DNA from: Ampullaceana balthica | Taxonomy: Eukaryota > Mollusca > Gastropoda > Lymnaeidae | Direction of reading: 5' to 3' | Assembly: GCA_944989445.1 (NCBI GenBank) | Contig: CALYLW010000744.1 | Span: forward strand, 186,001-250,000 | DNA: 64,000 bases | Shown: in pieces, positions 23,161-33,993 of the stretch | Numbering within the stretch: the first letter of the stretch is position 1 | Layout of the letters: every line of letters begins with the position of its first letter | Position numbers and translations under genes: made by a program | Notes under the pieces: generated by a model | What the model was told of the DNA's origin: nothing | Seen by the model: only the letters and a program-made list of their open reading frames with translations | The model's database searches: none

Positions 23161-23775
23161 TAGGTAGAACAAGGATTCAGTGCCGTCATGAACCTCATAG
23201 TAGAACAAGGATTCAGTGCCGTCATGAACCTCATAGTAGAACAAGGATTCAGTGCCGTCATGAACCTCATAGTAGAACAAGGATTCAGTGACGTCATGAA
23301 CCTCATAGTAGAACAAGGATTCAGTGCCGTCATGAACCTCATAGTAGAACAAGGATTCAGTGACGTCATGAACCTCATAGTAGAACAAGGATTCAGTGAC
23401 ATCATGAACCTCATAGTAGAACAAGGATTCAGTGACGTCATGAACCTCATAGTAGAACAAGGATTCAGTGTCGTCATGAACCTCATAGTAGAACAAGGAT
23501 TCAGTGACGTCATGAACCTCATAGTAGAACAAGGATTCAGTGTCGTCATGAACCTCATAGTAGAACAAGGATTCAGTGCCGTCATGAACCTCATAGTAGA
23601 ACAAGGATTCAGTGACGTCATGAACCTCATAGTAGAACAAGGATTCAGTGCCGTCATGAACCTCATAGTAGAACAAGGATTCAGTGCCGTCATGAACCTC
23701 ATAGTAGAACAAGGATTCAGTGACATCATGAACCTCATAGTAGAACAAGGATTCAGTGACGTCATGAACCTCATA
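23161..23775. repeat. 36-bp coding-frame minisatellite, 17 copies, inside hAT 1
   Basis: Units translate on plus as VEQGFSAVMNLI, with A, D or V in the variable place. GFSxVxNL is the conserved C-terminal signature of hAT transposases, seen once in the neighbour elements as CEAGFSTVTATKTK and CELGFSIVTNIKTK. Here that block alone has expanded. Copies are almost identical. All three minus or plus frames stay open only because of the 36-bp period. Confidence 0.93.
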
Positions 23776-24083
23776 ACACACACACACAAATAAACCGACT
23801 AGAAATTAGTGCTCATGGGGATTTGCGGTTGCTACTCACAAACATTGAGTCAGACATAAATACACTCATAAAATCTAACTACGTTGATCCAAGTCATCAA
23901 TTATTTTATAATTTTATTTCAAACAAAAGTTATAATTTCAATAAATACTTCTACACCAAAATGTTGCTTTTTTGGATTTGTAATTTTTTTTTACTATGCA
24001 TTTATGTAGATTTTTCACCTGGGGAGTTTTGACTATAAAAGGGGTCCATGGGTAAAAAAAGTTTGGGAACCACTGCTCTAGAT

Positions 24084-26075
24084 CAGTGGTCCCCAACCTG
24101 GGGTCTGCAGACCACTAGTGGTCCGCGGAGATGTGCCAGGTGGTCCGCGAGCCTAGGAACATTAAATTTACTTTTTTTTTAAACTGTGGTGTATTTCTCT
24201 AGGGATTGTGCGTCTTTCCATATACAAGATGGAAAAGCTTGTTACCTGTTTTGGAGGCACCATGTCCCAAGAACATCAATGACACATGGCGCAGAACGAA
24301 CGACCACCTACAATCAATCTTTGCGCTCTGTGTCGACGCTCTTATGTCGGCGTTCTTATCACGTCGCTTTTATGTAGGCGCTCTTTTGTTGTGCGCGATT
24401 TGGATGGGTCGCCCATGTTGGCAAGCTGATCTACTTTACTACTTCTATTTTCGCTATTTTCCTATTTCGTTTTTGTGTTCCTAAATTTCATTGATATCTC
24501 ATCAAAGACGGGATTCGAAAGTGTCTTCTGTTGACGTTATCTCTATTACGCCAAGAGTGTTACTTGTGTCAAACACAGCTATACTATAAAGTAAGTTTAA
24601 ATTATCTAATTCATTTTTATGCTTTAAATTTTTAAATAAAGGCTTAGACTTATAGCGTCAAATTCACATGTTAAGAAAAACAATTTTTAAAAACACCATG
24701 AATGACTTCCAATAAACAACTATTTGTGATTATACTGATACGGTTAATAGATAATTTTTATGAAGATTTAATATGTTATAAAAGTGAAATAAAATATTTT
24801 CACTTTTACTATTTGACCTTTATGATGTTTTATGTTCCGGGTTACAGATCGGTCACTATAAACGCTCATATTAAACCCACTAATTAGAAAAATGAGTTCG
24901 AAACAGGCATCGTTAAAAAAGTTTTCTTGGTAAAAGAAAAAGGGCCCAGTGAAGAGAGGGAGGAAGAGCCTTTAACACCCAAAAAGCATAAAACTCGTAA
25001 CAGACCATGGGTCCTACTTGAAATATGGATTTATTGAGACAGTTGACTCCAACATACCAACACCGCTCTGCATAGTTTGCAGATGAGGAGATGAAACCTT
25101 CAAAACTGCTTCACCACTTGAACGCCAAGCACCCTGGATTAAAAGATAAGCCCATGGAGCATTTTGAAAGGAAAAAACTGGATCATGAAGGACAGAAGAA
25201 ATTTCTCAGAGCCACCACATTAGTAAATGAAAACGCACTGAGAGCTTCATATTTGGTCGCTAACCGCATTGCTAAGGCTAAAGCCATTCACTATCAGTGA
25301 AACATTAATATTGCCCTCTGCTAAAGACATTTGCAGTGAACTTCTAGGAGAGGCTGCTGTTAAAAAGATAGCGCATGTGCCATTGTCGGCTACCACTGCA
25401 TCTAGGCGCATTGAGGAAATAGCCGAAGATATTGAGATACAATTGTTGGAGACGATTAATTTATCACTGTGGTAACAGTGGTACGCACTCCAGGTTGACG
25501 AATCTACAGACATCGACAAGGCAATATTACTTTTTTATATGAGATATATTTATCATGAGGATGTACGTGAGGATTTTTTATGTGCTCTATCTTTTGTCAA
25601 CCAACACCAAGGGAGCTGAACTCTTCAAGTCATTGGATGGTTATATGTCAGGACACCTAAAATGGTCATTTTGTGTCGGCATCTGCACATCCTTTCTGTG
25701 TGAAGCGGGGTTTTCTACAGTGACAGCAACGAAGACAAAACAACGGAATAAAATGGACATAAGCAGCACACTTCGGGTGTCTCATTATCTCCCATAACAC
25801 TAAGTTGGAACCGTCTCGTTGCAGAGAAAGAAGCTCAGGGTTCTCATTGATTTAACATTCTAGTAAATTAAAATATTAAATAATATTTATTTTTGTGTAA
25901 CTGTATTTTATTTTGAAGGCATGTTTAAGTACAATTAAATCAAAACAATCTTTAAATACCTGTATAAACAATCAACGCAGCCGCAAACCCTACCCCCCCC
26001 CACCAGGTTAGTGGGCCGTGGTAAAATTATCAAACTTTTAGTGGTCCATGGCGTTAAAAAGGTTGGGGACCACTG
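24084..26075 (+). mobile_element. hAT transposon 2
   Basis: Inverted ends cagtggtccccaacc and ggttggggaccactg have an exact 8-bp duplication ctctagat on each side (24076-24083 and 26076-26083). It lies directly against hAT 1, sharing the ctctagat. Length 1992 bp. Confidence 0.93.
24950..25797 (+). pseudogene. Internally deleted hAT transposase (ZBED5/SCAND3-like)
   Basis: Plus-strand pieces: KPSKLLHHLNAKHPGLKDKP and ATTLVNENALRASYLVANRI (25091-25300), frameshift, ETLILPSAKDICSELLGEAA (25290-25475), then after a large deletion FLCEAGFSTVTATKTKQRN (25680-25760). KPSKLLxHL is the end of the BED finger. The central catalytic region is missing, so the copy is inactive. Confidence 0.82.
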
Positions 26076-26649
26076 CTCTAGATGATAGAAGAACAAAGAG
26101 CAAAGTAGTAATAATACACAAGGCAATTAATTCTAACTTGGAAATGCAACACAAAGATAATCTAATACAACCCTCAGAAAGATCTAGGAATAAAAACACT
26201 TTTCTTATCCGTAAAAAAGAACAACCACATACAAATTCTCTTTCTTCTTGTCTGGAATTTTGAACATGGAATGGGCTGCCTGATCAAACCAAGAAAACCA
26301 ACACACTATCAACATTTAAAACTCTAACAAAAATGCAATACTAGACATAAAATATGGGTAAGCGTAATCTGTATAGAAGGAGCATATCTAATAGATAAGA
26401 TTAAATATAGTAAAGTCTATGATTTTGATATTGAAATAATATACTTATGGCTTATATACTTTCAAAGTGTCTGTACATCTGGCAACCGGATAGATAGACT
26501 TGGGGCTATCTGTCCAGCCGGCTATCAAGTGACCACTGAGGCAGAGGCTACAATGAAAGCGTGATGTAGGCTAGGGGCGGATTAAGACTGCATGGGGCCC
26601 CTGGCTGCAATTCAAACTGGGGTCCTCTAATTGCTAGCAGCTAATATAA

Positions 26650-28830
26650 GACTGTATGGCATCTGTCCGTCTACGAAAGACGATAGATTTATCTTTATTA
26701 TCTGCAGCTTTTGGTGTGGCTGATGAGACCAATCCTTGAGTGGCAGTCTCTTCTGCATGACACACACACGAAAGCAGTGGGGCAATGTTGCCTGGCCTTT
26801 CTCCTCGCTCTTTTCCATACTGCTTATGCCCTAGTTTGCTCCTCTGCTCTTAGTGATCCTTCTTTCACTATAGCCCGCCACATGGACCTATCCTCTGCCA
26901 GGTTTTCCCAGTTTTGTATATCAATGTTGGCTAATTTCATGTCTCTCTTGCATATGTCCACGTATCTGAGACATGGCCGTCCAACCGACCTTTTCCCTGT
27001 CGCCAGCTCGCTGTAGAGCACATCCTTGGGTATGCGACCACTTTGCATCCTCTTGACGTGTCCAAGCCAACGGAGGCGTCTTTGGCTTAATATTGCTGCA
27101 ATACTACTCATGCTTGCTTGAGCCAGGACCTCTGTGTTGGGGACTTTCTCTTGCCATTTGATGTCTAGGATGCGGCGCAGGCATCTGAGGTGGAAGCTAT
27201 TGAGCCTTCTTTCATGCCTGGTATAGGTGGTCCAAGACTCGCATCCATAGAGGAGTGTGCTCAGTACGCAGGCCTGGTATACCTGCAGCTTAGTCCTTGC
27301 TGTGAGTTTGGCATTGGACCAGACTCTTTTGTACAGTCTAGCCATAACAGTTGCTGCCTTCCCTATCCTACTACTTATCTCATCTTCCAGTGAGAGGGTG
27401 CTCGAGATGTTTGATCCCAGATAAGTAAAACTGTCAACAGCATCCAGGTTGCAGTCATCAATGGTGATAGTCGGGAGAGAGGCAGCATCCTGTGCCATAA
27501 TGTTGGTTTTCTTTATACTTATGGACAGGCCAAACTCTTTGAAGGCAGCAGAGAAGCTGGATACAAGATTCTGCAGGCCGTCTGCTGTGTGGGATATTAA
27601 GGCGGCATCGTCTGCAAATAAGAGCTCGCGCAGCAAAATCTTCCTTATTTTGGTCTTGGCTTTAAGTCGGGCAATATTGAATAATCTCCCGTCAGCTCTG
27701 GTGTGTATGTATATCCCCTCGCTGTTGTTCTTGAAGGCATACTGGAGTAAGATGGAAAAGAATATTGCGAATAGAGTAGGTGCCAACACACAGCCTTGCT
27801 TTACTCCACTACTTACTGGGAAAGCCTCGGAGGTGGCACCGTTATAGCACACTGTGCCCTGCATGTTTTCGTGGAATTGCTTGACGATGTTAAGCAGATG
27901 TGTAGGGCAGCCTATTTTTACTAGGATCTGGAAAAGGCCGCTTCTGCTGACAAGATCAAAAGCTTTAGTTAGGTCGACGAACGCGATGTATAGAGGCATA
28001 TGTTGTTCCCTGCATTTCTCCTGCAGTTGGCGCAGAGAGAAGATCATGTCTATGGTTGATCTTCCGGCTCGAAAGCCGCACTGCGATTCTGGGAGTACAC
28101 GCGATGCTAGGGTCTGCAGGCGTGTCAATGCAACTCGGGCGAAGCCCTTTCCAACTATACCGAGGAGAGAGATTCCACGATAGTTGTTGCAGTCACTCTT
28201 GTCTCCTTTATTTTTATACAGTGTAACGATGTTGGCATCTTTTAACTCCTGTGGTATCTGCCCCTGTTCCCAGCACAGAGTGAGGAGGTCATGCAAAGGC
28301 TGTAAAAGTATTTCTTTTCCACATTTGAGAACTTCTGGTGGAATTCCCTCATTACCAGGGGCTTTCCCGCAGGCTAGGCAATCTATGGCTCTACTTAGCT
28401 CGACCATTGTGGGTAGGCTATCGAGCTCTTCCATGACCGGCAGGTCTGGGATATCGTCCAGGGCAGCAGTTGAGACATGGTTTATAGTTGCGTACAATTC
28501 CAGGTAGTGCTCGATCCACCGTTTGAGTTGCTTGTCCCGATCAGTGATAATTTCCCCTGCTTTTGACATTAAGGGTGCTGTCTTGGAGGTCAGAGGGCCT
28601 GTTGCTTGTTTTATATTCTCGTACATAGCCTTTGTATCGCCTCTATCAGCAGCTGACTGTATGCTGGAACTTAGATTGAGCCAGTACGTGTTAGCGTAGT
28701 GGCGAGCTGCCTGCTGGGCATTTTTCTTGGCATTTTTTCTTTCATAAGACTGTAACTTGTAACTAAATAGTCCATTGGTTCCTTGTTCATGCTTTGTCTG
28801 TATTACGGGATCTGCCTTCCCAGCCAAAAA
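26650..28830 (-). mobile_element. 5'-truncated APE-type LINE (RTE/craniofacial-development-2-like group)
   Basis: The nested retrotransposon has an intact reverse transcriptase frame and a frameshifted C-terminal zinc finger (CVSCRRDCHSRIGLISHTKS at about 26690-26775 minus). The endonuclease half is absent, consistent with 5' truncation on insertion. Boundaries are approximate. Confidence 0.8.
26824..28827 (-). CDS. Non-LTR reverse transcriptase, open 667-codon frame
   Basis: LINE reverse transcriptase domain, one uninterrupted frame. Visible motifs: KAPGNEGIPPEVLK, YRGISLLGIVGKGFARV, LPESQCGFRAGRSTIDMIF, FVDLTKAFDLVSRSGLF, SSGVKQGCVLAPTLF, and catalytic ELLFADDAALI (FADD). The C-terminal segment has YGCESWT and RLRWLGHVKRM. 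The N-terminal endonuclease is missing and the C-terminal zinc finger is out of frame, so the element is probably immobile although the RT core is intact. The lack of stops over 2 kb implies recent insertion. Start chosen only as the first ATG in the frame. Confidence 0.88.
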   Translation of the reverse strand: MAGKADPVIQTKHEQGTNGLFSYKLQSYERKNAKKNAQQAARHYANTYWLNLSSSIQSAADRGDTKAMYENIKQATGPLTSKTAPLMSKAGEIITDRDKQLKRWIEHYLELYATINHVSTAALDDIPDLPVMEELDSLPTMVELSRAIDCLACGKAPGNEGIPPEVLKCGKEILLQPLHDLLTLCWEQGQIPQELKDANIVTLYKNKGDKSDCNNYRGISLLGIVGKGFARVALTRLQTLASRVLPESQCGFRAGRSTIDMIFSLRQLQEKCREQHMPLYIAFVDLTKAFDLVSRSGLFQILVKIGCPTHLLNIVKQFHENMQGTVCYNGATSEAFPVSSGVKQGCVLAPTLFAIFFSILLQYAFKNNSEGIYIHTRADGRLFNIARLKAKTKIRKILLRELLFADDAALISHTADGLQNLVSSFSAAFKEFGLSISIKKTNIMAQDAASLPTITIDDCNLDAVDSFTYLGSNISSTLSLEDEISSRIGKAATVMARLYKRVWSNAKLTARTKLQVYQACVLSTLLYGCESWTTYTRHERRLNSFHLRCLRRILDIKWQEKVPNTEVLAQASMSSIAAILSQRRLRWLGHVKRMQSGRIPKDVLYSELATGKRSVGRPCLRYVDICKRDMKLANIDIQNWENLAEDRSMWRAIVKEGSLRAEEQTRA

Positions 28831-29693
28831 GATTATTCATGAAAAAACCAAACACAGAGAAATAACTGTTTGCTGGTATCATAAAATTGAGTGTAAAAAG
28901 ACAATTTAAAAAAAAAGACTTGCACCTCAAGCCTACACACTTATATACCACCAGGAGAGCTTGACAAAAATAGTAAATTAAAAAAATTTAAACAATATTC
29001 TTTAATATTTTCTCTTATTGAACCTATTAAATCAGGTTTTTCATTTACTAAGACTATCGGGTCCAAATAGCGATCAGATTAATAGATTGGTCAAGAAGTT
29101 AATCAGTGGAACAGTCGGTGATTTGATTGGGTGTATCATAAGTATGGAGGCGCATTTTTTCAAACAATGCTACATCAAGCGAAAGCAAGGAGCATCTTAT
29201 GAAAAGGATAAAGAAGATGCCATGCTGTCATCATCCACGACTGCAGTGCTTCAGATGGATTATGCAGAAAATTACTCGTGTACAGCACAAGATGAAATAC
29301 AATCTACACACTGGAATCAAAACCAAATTTCATTCTACATGTCAGTATTGTGGTGTCAAGGTCATATTCAAAGTCGAGTTGTGCTGAGCGATTGCAATCG
29401 GCATGACAAAGATTCAACTATCATTTTTCCGGATTTGTTGCTCTCTCATCTGCCTTCACATGTGACCGATATCAAAGTCTAGACAGATGGTCCTGCAAGT
29501 CAATTTAAAAACAGATAAGTGATGGCAGCCATGAAGATATAAGCTGATCAACACAGCATAAAGCTGAGCAGGAATTTTAGTGCAACAAGTCATGGGAAAG
29601 GTCCTATTGATGGCATAGGTGCTACGCTGAAGAGGATGACCACGGACAAGGTTCGAACAAGGAAGCATGTGATCAATACGGGGGATGATTTTA

Positions 29694-29875
29694 CTGCTGC
29701 TGTGCAAGGTTCTGCTATAGAGGTTAGTGCTGCTGCTGTGCAAGGTTCTGCTATAGAGGTTAGTGCTGCTGCTGTGCAAGGTTCTGCTATAGAGGTTAGT
29801 GCTGCTGCTGTGCAAGGTTCTGCTATAGAGGTTAGTGCTGCTGCTGTGCAAGGTTCTGCTATAGAGGTTAGTTTA
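29694..29875. repeat. 36-bp repeat with a donor-like junction, five copies
   Basis: Unit pieces are gctgctgctgtgcaaggttc and tgctatagaggttagt. Each unit ends in ATAGAG-GTTAGT, a plausible splice donor, and the last copy runs into unique AT-rich, intron-like sequence ending in TACAG. It is the same architecture as the host donor arrays but in a transposon gene. Confidence 0.75.
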
Positions 29876-30044
29876 ATTTGAGTGATTTGTTATATTTTCT
29901 AATATTGTTTTGATATTTGCACTTGTGATACTCATTGATTTTGTGTACAGGTGCTGATAATGAAAGAGGAAGAAATCCAACAACAAAGGCAATCTATGCA
30001 ACTAGAACAAATCTACAACGCTGCTCAACCCATTCCTGGCATCG

Positions 30045-30165
30045 CCAGTTTCCACTACATTCCTGGCATCACCAGTTTCCTCTACATTCCTGGCATCGCC
30101 AGTTTCCACTACATTCCTGGCACCGCCAGTTTCCACTACATTCCTGGCATCGCCAGTTTCCACTA
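30045..30165. repeat. 27-bp repeat, about five copies
   Basis: Unit tcctggcatcgccagtttcc plus actacat, within the same transposon-borne gene. A further direct repeat (gcggctctacagcagtcaggt) lies at 30198-30300. Confidence 0.85.
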
Positions 30166-30660
30166 AATCTTGTTGCAAGCAGATGGGAGGCTTGACAAGC
30201 GGCTCTACAGCAGTCAGGTGGATACGGTCAGGTGGATGAGGTCAGGTGGATGAGGTCACCCAAGTTCCGCAAGCGGCTCTACAGCAGTCAGGTGGATGAG
30301 GTCACCCAAGTTCCATCACAGCCTGAGGATGAAGTTCTGCTAGCCGGACAGACTGTTGCTGTTGTTCTTTGAGGAAAAAGTAACAACACAAGTTCATATC
30401 TACATGGCTCAAGTTGTGTCGTTGGAGGAGGAAGAATGTGTGAAGTACATGCATAAATCAGGAAACCTGTACTGCTGGCCTGCCAACACAGATGAGTCGT
30501 GGCAGCCAATGAGAGATGTACTCTGCTCTATACCAACGCCTGAGCTTGCCAGTAAGAGGACACTTGGCATTTTCAGCAGAATCTCTTGAGATTGCCAAAA
30601 ACAAAGCATTGTTGTTACCTGACATTACAACTGTCTACTTCAAATACTGAATTACCTTTA

Positions 30661-31349
30661 CATAAGGTGTTATTTTTTGTCACTGTATTTTTCATTACTC
30701 GTGGTTCTTAATAGTAATCGTTGGTAGTCTTCTATAGTAGATGCTGTTTTGACATGTCTGTAAAATATAATTTATGTTTCTTGGGTCGGTTTGATTGTGT
30801 CCCGTGAGTCACGGTATTAAATCAATCACCATATTTATTAGAGTAGGCAGATTTCAAATTTTATATGACTAGGCCTATGATATACACTCACAAGGGTACT
30901 TCAAATTTATAATAATTTTAAATCTAAGTATGCAATAGATTAGAGCGGAAATTAGAACTAAGTTGCTTACCCTCAAGTGCGTGTTTATTTTGTGTCCCAT
31001 GAGTCACGCTTATTTTTTTCAATCAAAAGTCGGAACAAGTGGCTAGTCAGCAAATTTTTTTATTGGGTTATAAACTAAACCTGCTAGTATTGGTATGTAC
31101 ATGCATCATAATCAATGCAAATATTCTAGTACTTAATTGAATATTTTAATTATAAGTTCATCATCTGTCCCGTGAGTCACCATGGAATGGCTGATAAGAT
31201 TTTATTAATTTAATTAATTTAGAATATTTTCAGGGATTCATGCAAACATTTGTCCACCTTTATTATAAAATATACTAAGTTTGAGGGCCCCTAAATCACC
31301 GGTGGGCTCCTGGCTTTAGCACCTTCAGCCCCCCCCCCAATCCGCCACA
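30661..31349. other. 3' part of compound element
   Basis: AT-rich sequence without ORFs. The phrase gtcccgtgagtcac/gtcccatgagtcac occurs three times (30799, 30994, 31168), possibly dispersed subterminal binding motifs for the element's transposase. Confidence 0.5.
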
Positions 31350-31360
31350 GATGTAGGCTA

Positions 31361-32264
31361 TCCTATCATTCTCTGATTCTCTACACAACAGTTGCTCTGT
31401 TGCTCAGTAGACCAGAGGTAAATTTTTAAATAACTGAGAACTGTCATCTTTGCAACATGAGTCATGAAGTCAAAAAAGGGAAGTAGAATTTTAAATTAAA
31501 AAAAAATCTTTTTGACATCAAACTCCATGGCCATGATTACCGCCGTAAAGCCACTGCCATATACTTCAGGCTATATCATATTACTGTATATACTCGTTCT
31601 AAAGCCGACCTTTTTTGGACAAAATCTAGGATCAACAAGATCCTTTTCTACATTCTACAAGATTAAACTGCTCTATACTAGAAGCTTTATTATATTATTA
31701 AACATCTGAACTTACCTTATTTAATCATTTTATTTTATTTTTGTAAATGTTTTAATAAAATTGTTTTACAAATTTTGTTTTCAACAACGAATTTTAATGT
31801 ATGCGCTTTCGCCACTGTTTACCAAAGAATTTTTAAAAAAAAATACTGGTTCACTTGCCTAACAAAGAGCACAATGACAAAGATAGGTAGTACAAAGTAA
31901 ACAATCATAATGACCGATTTAGCTTGTAGTTTTAAAAAAATGTGTACCATTTTGTTTAAGCTGTCCTATTATTTTTTTTGGTCGGCTTGCTAGCGGGTTA
32001 CACACTTTTAATACTTTTCTCTTCCAAAAGAGTCGGCTTATGATTGAACGGGCTATAGAACGATTACCTATAAATAGTAAATTACTAGGCTTTTTAAGCT
32101 GGTGACTTTATGACTAATTTAATGACTTTTACTATTAACGTCACACTGACTGTCACTGGTCAGCAGTTAGTGGGAGGCAGTGAGCACTGAGCAGTGTTTA
32201 CATTTTCATTCTTTGACACTGCTATTTTATAATAAATGTCAATATCAAATATGAATGGTAAGCC
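31361..32264. other. AT-rich intergenic sequence
   Basis: No gene recognised. A short region with cgttctaaagccgacc near 31590 and gtcggcttatgattgaacg near 32031 may be the inverted ends of an old DNA transposon. Weak. Confidence 0.4.
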
Positions 32265-33382
32265 TTATTTGCACGGTTTTGGCAGTGCGAATAATGTCTA
32301 GCGTTATTCGCACTGCTGCACGGTTTTGACCGTGAGAATAATGCCAAACGATATCTAAATTCTTATTACTAACTGCTTATTATTTATGTATCATTGTTTA
32401 TTGACATATTTTGGTTTGGAGGGTATCAAAATAATTAAATTGTCATTTTAACCGTCTTTTGAGTGACTGGAATCTTATATTCGTATCCATTTTAGCAATA
32501 ATCAATAATCTGAACGGACCTGCATATCGTTAGTTAATCATTAATTAGTAATACACTGTACTATGGATTTAGCTGGTAGGCCTACTGGTATAAAACTATT
32601 ATTAACTGTTCCAGAGCACTCGAACTTTGTATTTTTATTCTATATATTATAAAGTACATTTCTTAACTTTCATTCATAATTTGACGAGGCTCTGTAAATG
32701 TAATTAAAAAGGCTAATTATTATTCTCCCCAAAACTAGCATTGTATCTGCAATCATCATAAATTAATTAATTTAATTTAATTTAAAGCATGCGAAAGACG
32801 ATATAATATAATGGTATAGTATAGCAGAGAAATTTAAAAGTGAGAGTCTGTAACAGATAGTAAACAAAATAGATAAGACAGGCATGGGTGGGGGAATAAT
32901 AAAATGTTTCTGGGAAAGAGCCTGCTTGAGTGTTTGCAAACATCATCACTGTGGTTGTAAAACAAACAAAAAACAATAAAAAAACTAAGTAACCCCCCCA
33001 AAATTTTTTTTTAAAGTAAGACCGCCCTGGGATTTGATCCGCATACCATCATACTAAATGGAACTAAGCTACGACTACTACTCACCTGGAGAAGTTGATG
33101 ATTTAAGTTCGTTATTTTAAAATTATAAGAATTATCATTAATTGGACACCAATCATTTTTTTATGGCAGTGCTACTTTAAAACTTCAGTAATCATGAAAT
33201 TTTAATTTGTATTAGCATATTAATTACACGTTTTAGCAGAAATCGAGTGATATTGGCTTTTATTTTGTCTACACCGGGCGCATTTTTTTTCAACATGACC
33301 AGCTCTAGAAGACGCATGCGCCGACGACCCGTGCGGATAATACTCGGCATTATCCCCACGGCCAAAACCGTGCGAATAATCA
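32265..33382. mobile_element. TIR element with ttatttgcacggttttggc ends
   Basis: The left end at 32265 (ttatttgcacggttttggc, gtgcgaataatg) is inverted relative to the right end at 33345-33382 (gcattatccccacgg, ccaaaaccgtgcgaataa). The interior is AT-rich and lacks a transposase. Length about 1.1 kb. The flanks share aatatgaat but no clean duplication was seen. Confidence 0.6.
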
Positions 33383-33616
33383 CTTCGAATATGAATTATA
33401 ATACTTATGGTTTATGGCAATGGCCTAATGCATCGATCATGAGACGAGCACCATGCCATGAGTATGAATAGTTACAGTCATGACTGACACTGATGAATAT
33501 TATTAATCATTAAATTAATAAATAATAAATATTAATTTATAATATTATTAGTATTAATCATTAGTATAATAAGCCCATAATTAATACGAAGTGTCTGCTG
33601 CTATGACAAAGTAACG

Positions 33617-33644
33617 GCAGACAACCCGGCGGGATTTTGCTAGT
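33617..33644 (+). terminator. Helitron 3' end
   Basis: ggcagacaacccggcgggat then tttgCTAGTG. Its counterpart on the minus strand occurs at 35868-35895 (cagacaactcgacggaatg then TTGCTAG) and at 37502. These mark 3' ends of one Helitron family. Confidence 0.55.
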
Positions 33645-33993
33645 GCTTATCTTATCTTATCTGTTTACAGACGCTCCTTCTATACAGAAGATTATTGCGT
33701 CCTACGCTTATCTATGGTTTGTGTTTAGTCCTGCATTTTTATTAGAGATTTAAATGTTGATAAAGTGTTGGTTTTCCTGGATTCTTCAGGCAACCCATTC
33801 CACGCCCGAATTCCGGACGGGAAGAAGGAAAACTTGTATGTGTTTGTTCTTGCATACGGAATAAGAAAGGTGTTTTTATCCTTATGTCTATCTGAGGGTT
33901 GTATTAAGTTATCTTTGTGTTGTATTTCTAAATTAGAATTAATTGCTTTATGTATGATTACTACTTTGCTCTTGGTTCTTCTATCCTCTAGTG

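Larger units (their letters stand above)
22030..23905 (+). pseudogene. hAT transposase pseudogene (ZBED/FAM200-like lineage)
   Basis: Fragments in several plus frames match hAT transposases in order: HCLIHRHHLFAKNVSESLHG (22410-22470), FAKFNETNLKLQCDQLNLI (22700-22760), the GFSAVMNL motif of the C-terminal dimerisation domain (array 23161-23775), then RLEISAHGDLRLLLTNIES in another frame (23805-23870). Stops and frameshifts occur throughout. A MITE splits the HCLIH region. Confidence 0.8.
21473..24075 (+). mobile_element. hAT transposon 1
   Basis: Ends cagtggttcccaaa and tttgggaaccactg are inverted. The 8-bp flanks are ctctatat (21465-21472) and ctctagat (24076-24083), differing at one base. 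It carries a broken transposase, a nested 176-bp MITE and a 36-bp coding minisatellite. Confidence 0.9.
21105..26390 (+). mobile_element. CR1/Jockey-like LINE tail, plus strand, split by a SINE and two hATs
   Basis: The left part encodes TPLGKSLILETL (21135-21173). After the SINE and both hATs it resumes at 26084 with DRRTKSKVVIIHKAINSNLE and NLIQPSE, ending near 26390 in the shared 3' tail (agaaggagcatatct). It is diverged from the copies at 20134 and 33645 and has frameshifts, so it is the older insertion. Confidence 0.82.
28980..30660 (+). pseudogene. Spliced-looking DNA-transposon gene of unassigned family ('MDYAENY' type)
   Basis: Plus fragments: LQMDYAENYSC and NQISFYMSVLWCQ (29250-29360), TDGPASQFKN (29480-29515, after a stop), TSHGKGPIDGIGATLKRMTT (29585-29645), and VSLEEEECVKYMHKSGNLYC, WPANTDESW (30410-30510). 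I recall similar proteins as multicopy genes in invertebrate genomes but cannot name the superfamily. The acidic residues in MDYAEN and TDG could be catalytic, by analogy only. An intron is suggested by GTTAGT at 29870 and TTGTGTACAG at 29950. Stops indicate decay. Confidence 0.55.
26574..31349. mobile_element. Compound DNA transposon with 'ggggcggatt' ends, carrying a nested LINE
   Basis: The left end ggggcggattaagac and right end caatccgccac are inverted. gatgtaggcta flanks both sides (26563-26573 and 31350-31360), which is 11 bp of direct repeat, longer than the usual 8 of hAT. Subterminal gggcccctggct and gctcctggctttagc are also related. The same right end appears near 39186 and 59345. 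Superfamily not settled. Confidence 0.7.

Noticed and set aside
23101..23793. Minus-strand repeat ORFs over the 36-bp array
   Set aside because: They are antisense to the recognisable hAT motif and open only because of the 36-bp period.
27190..28507. Plus-strand ORFs opposite the LINE reverse transcriptase
   Set aside because: Antisense shadows of the RT frame, without known motifs.
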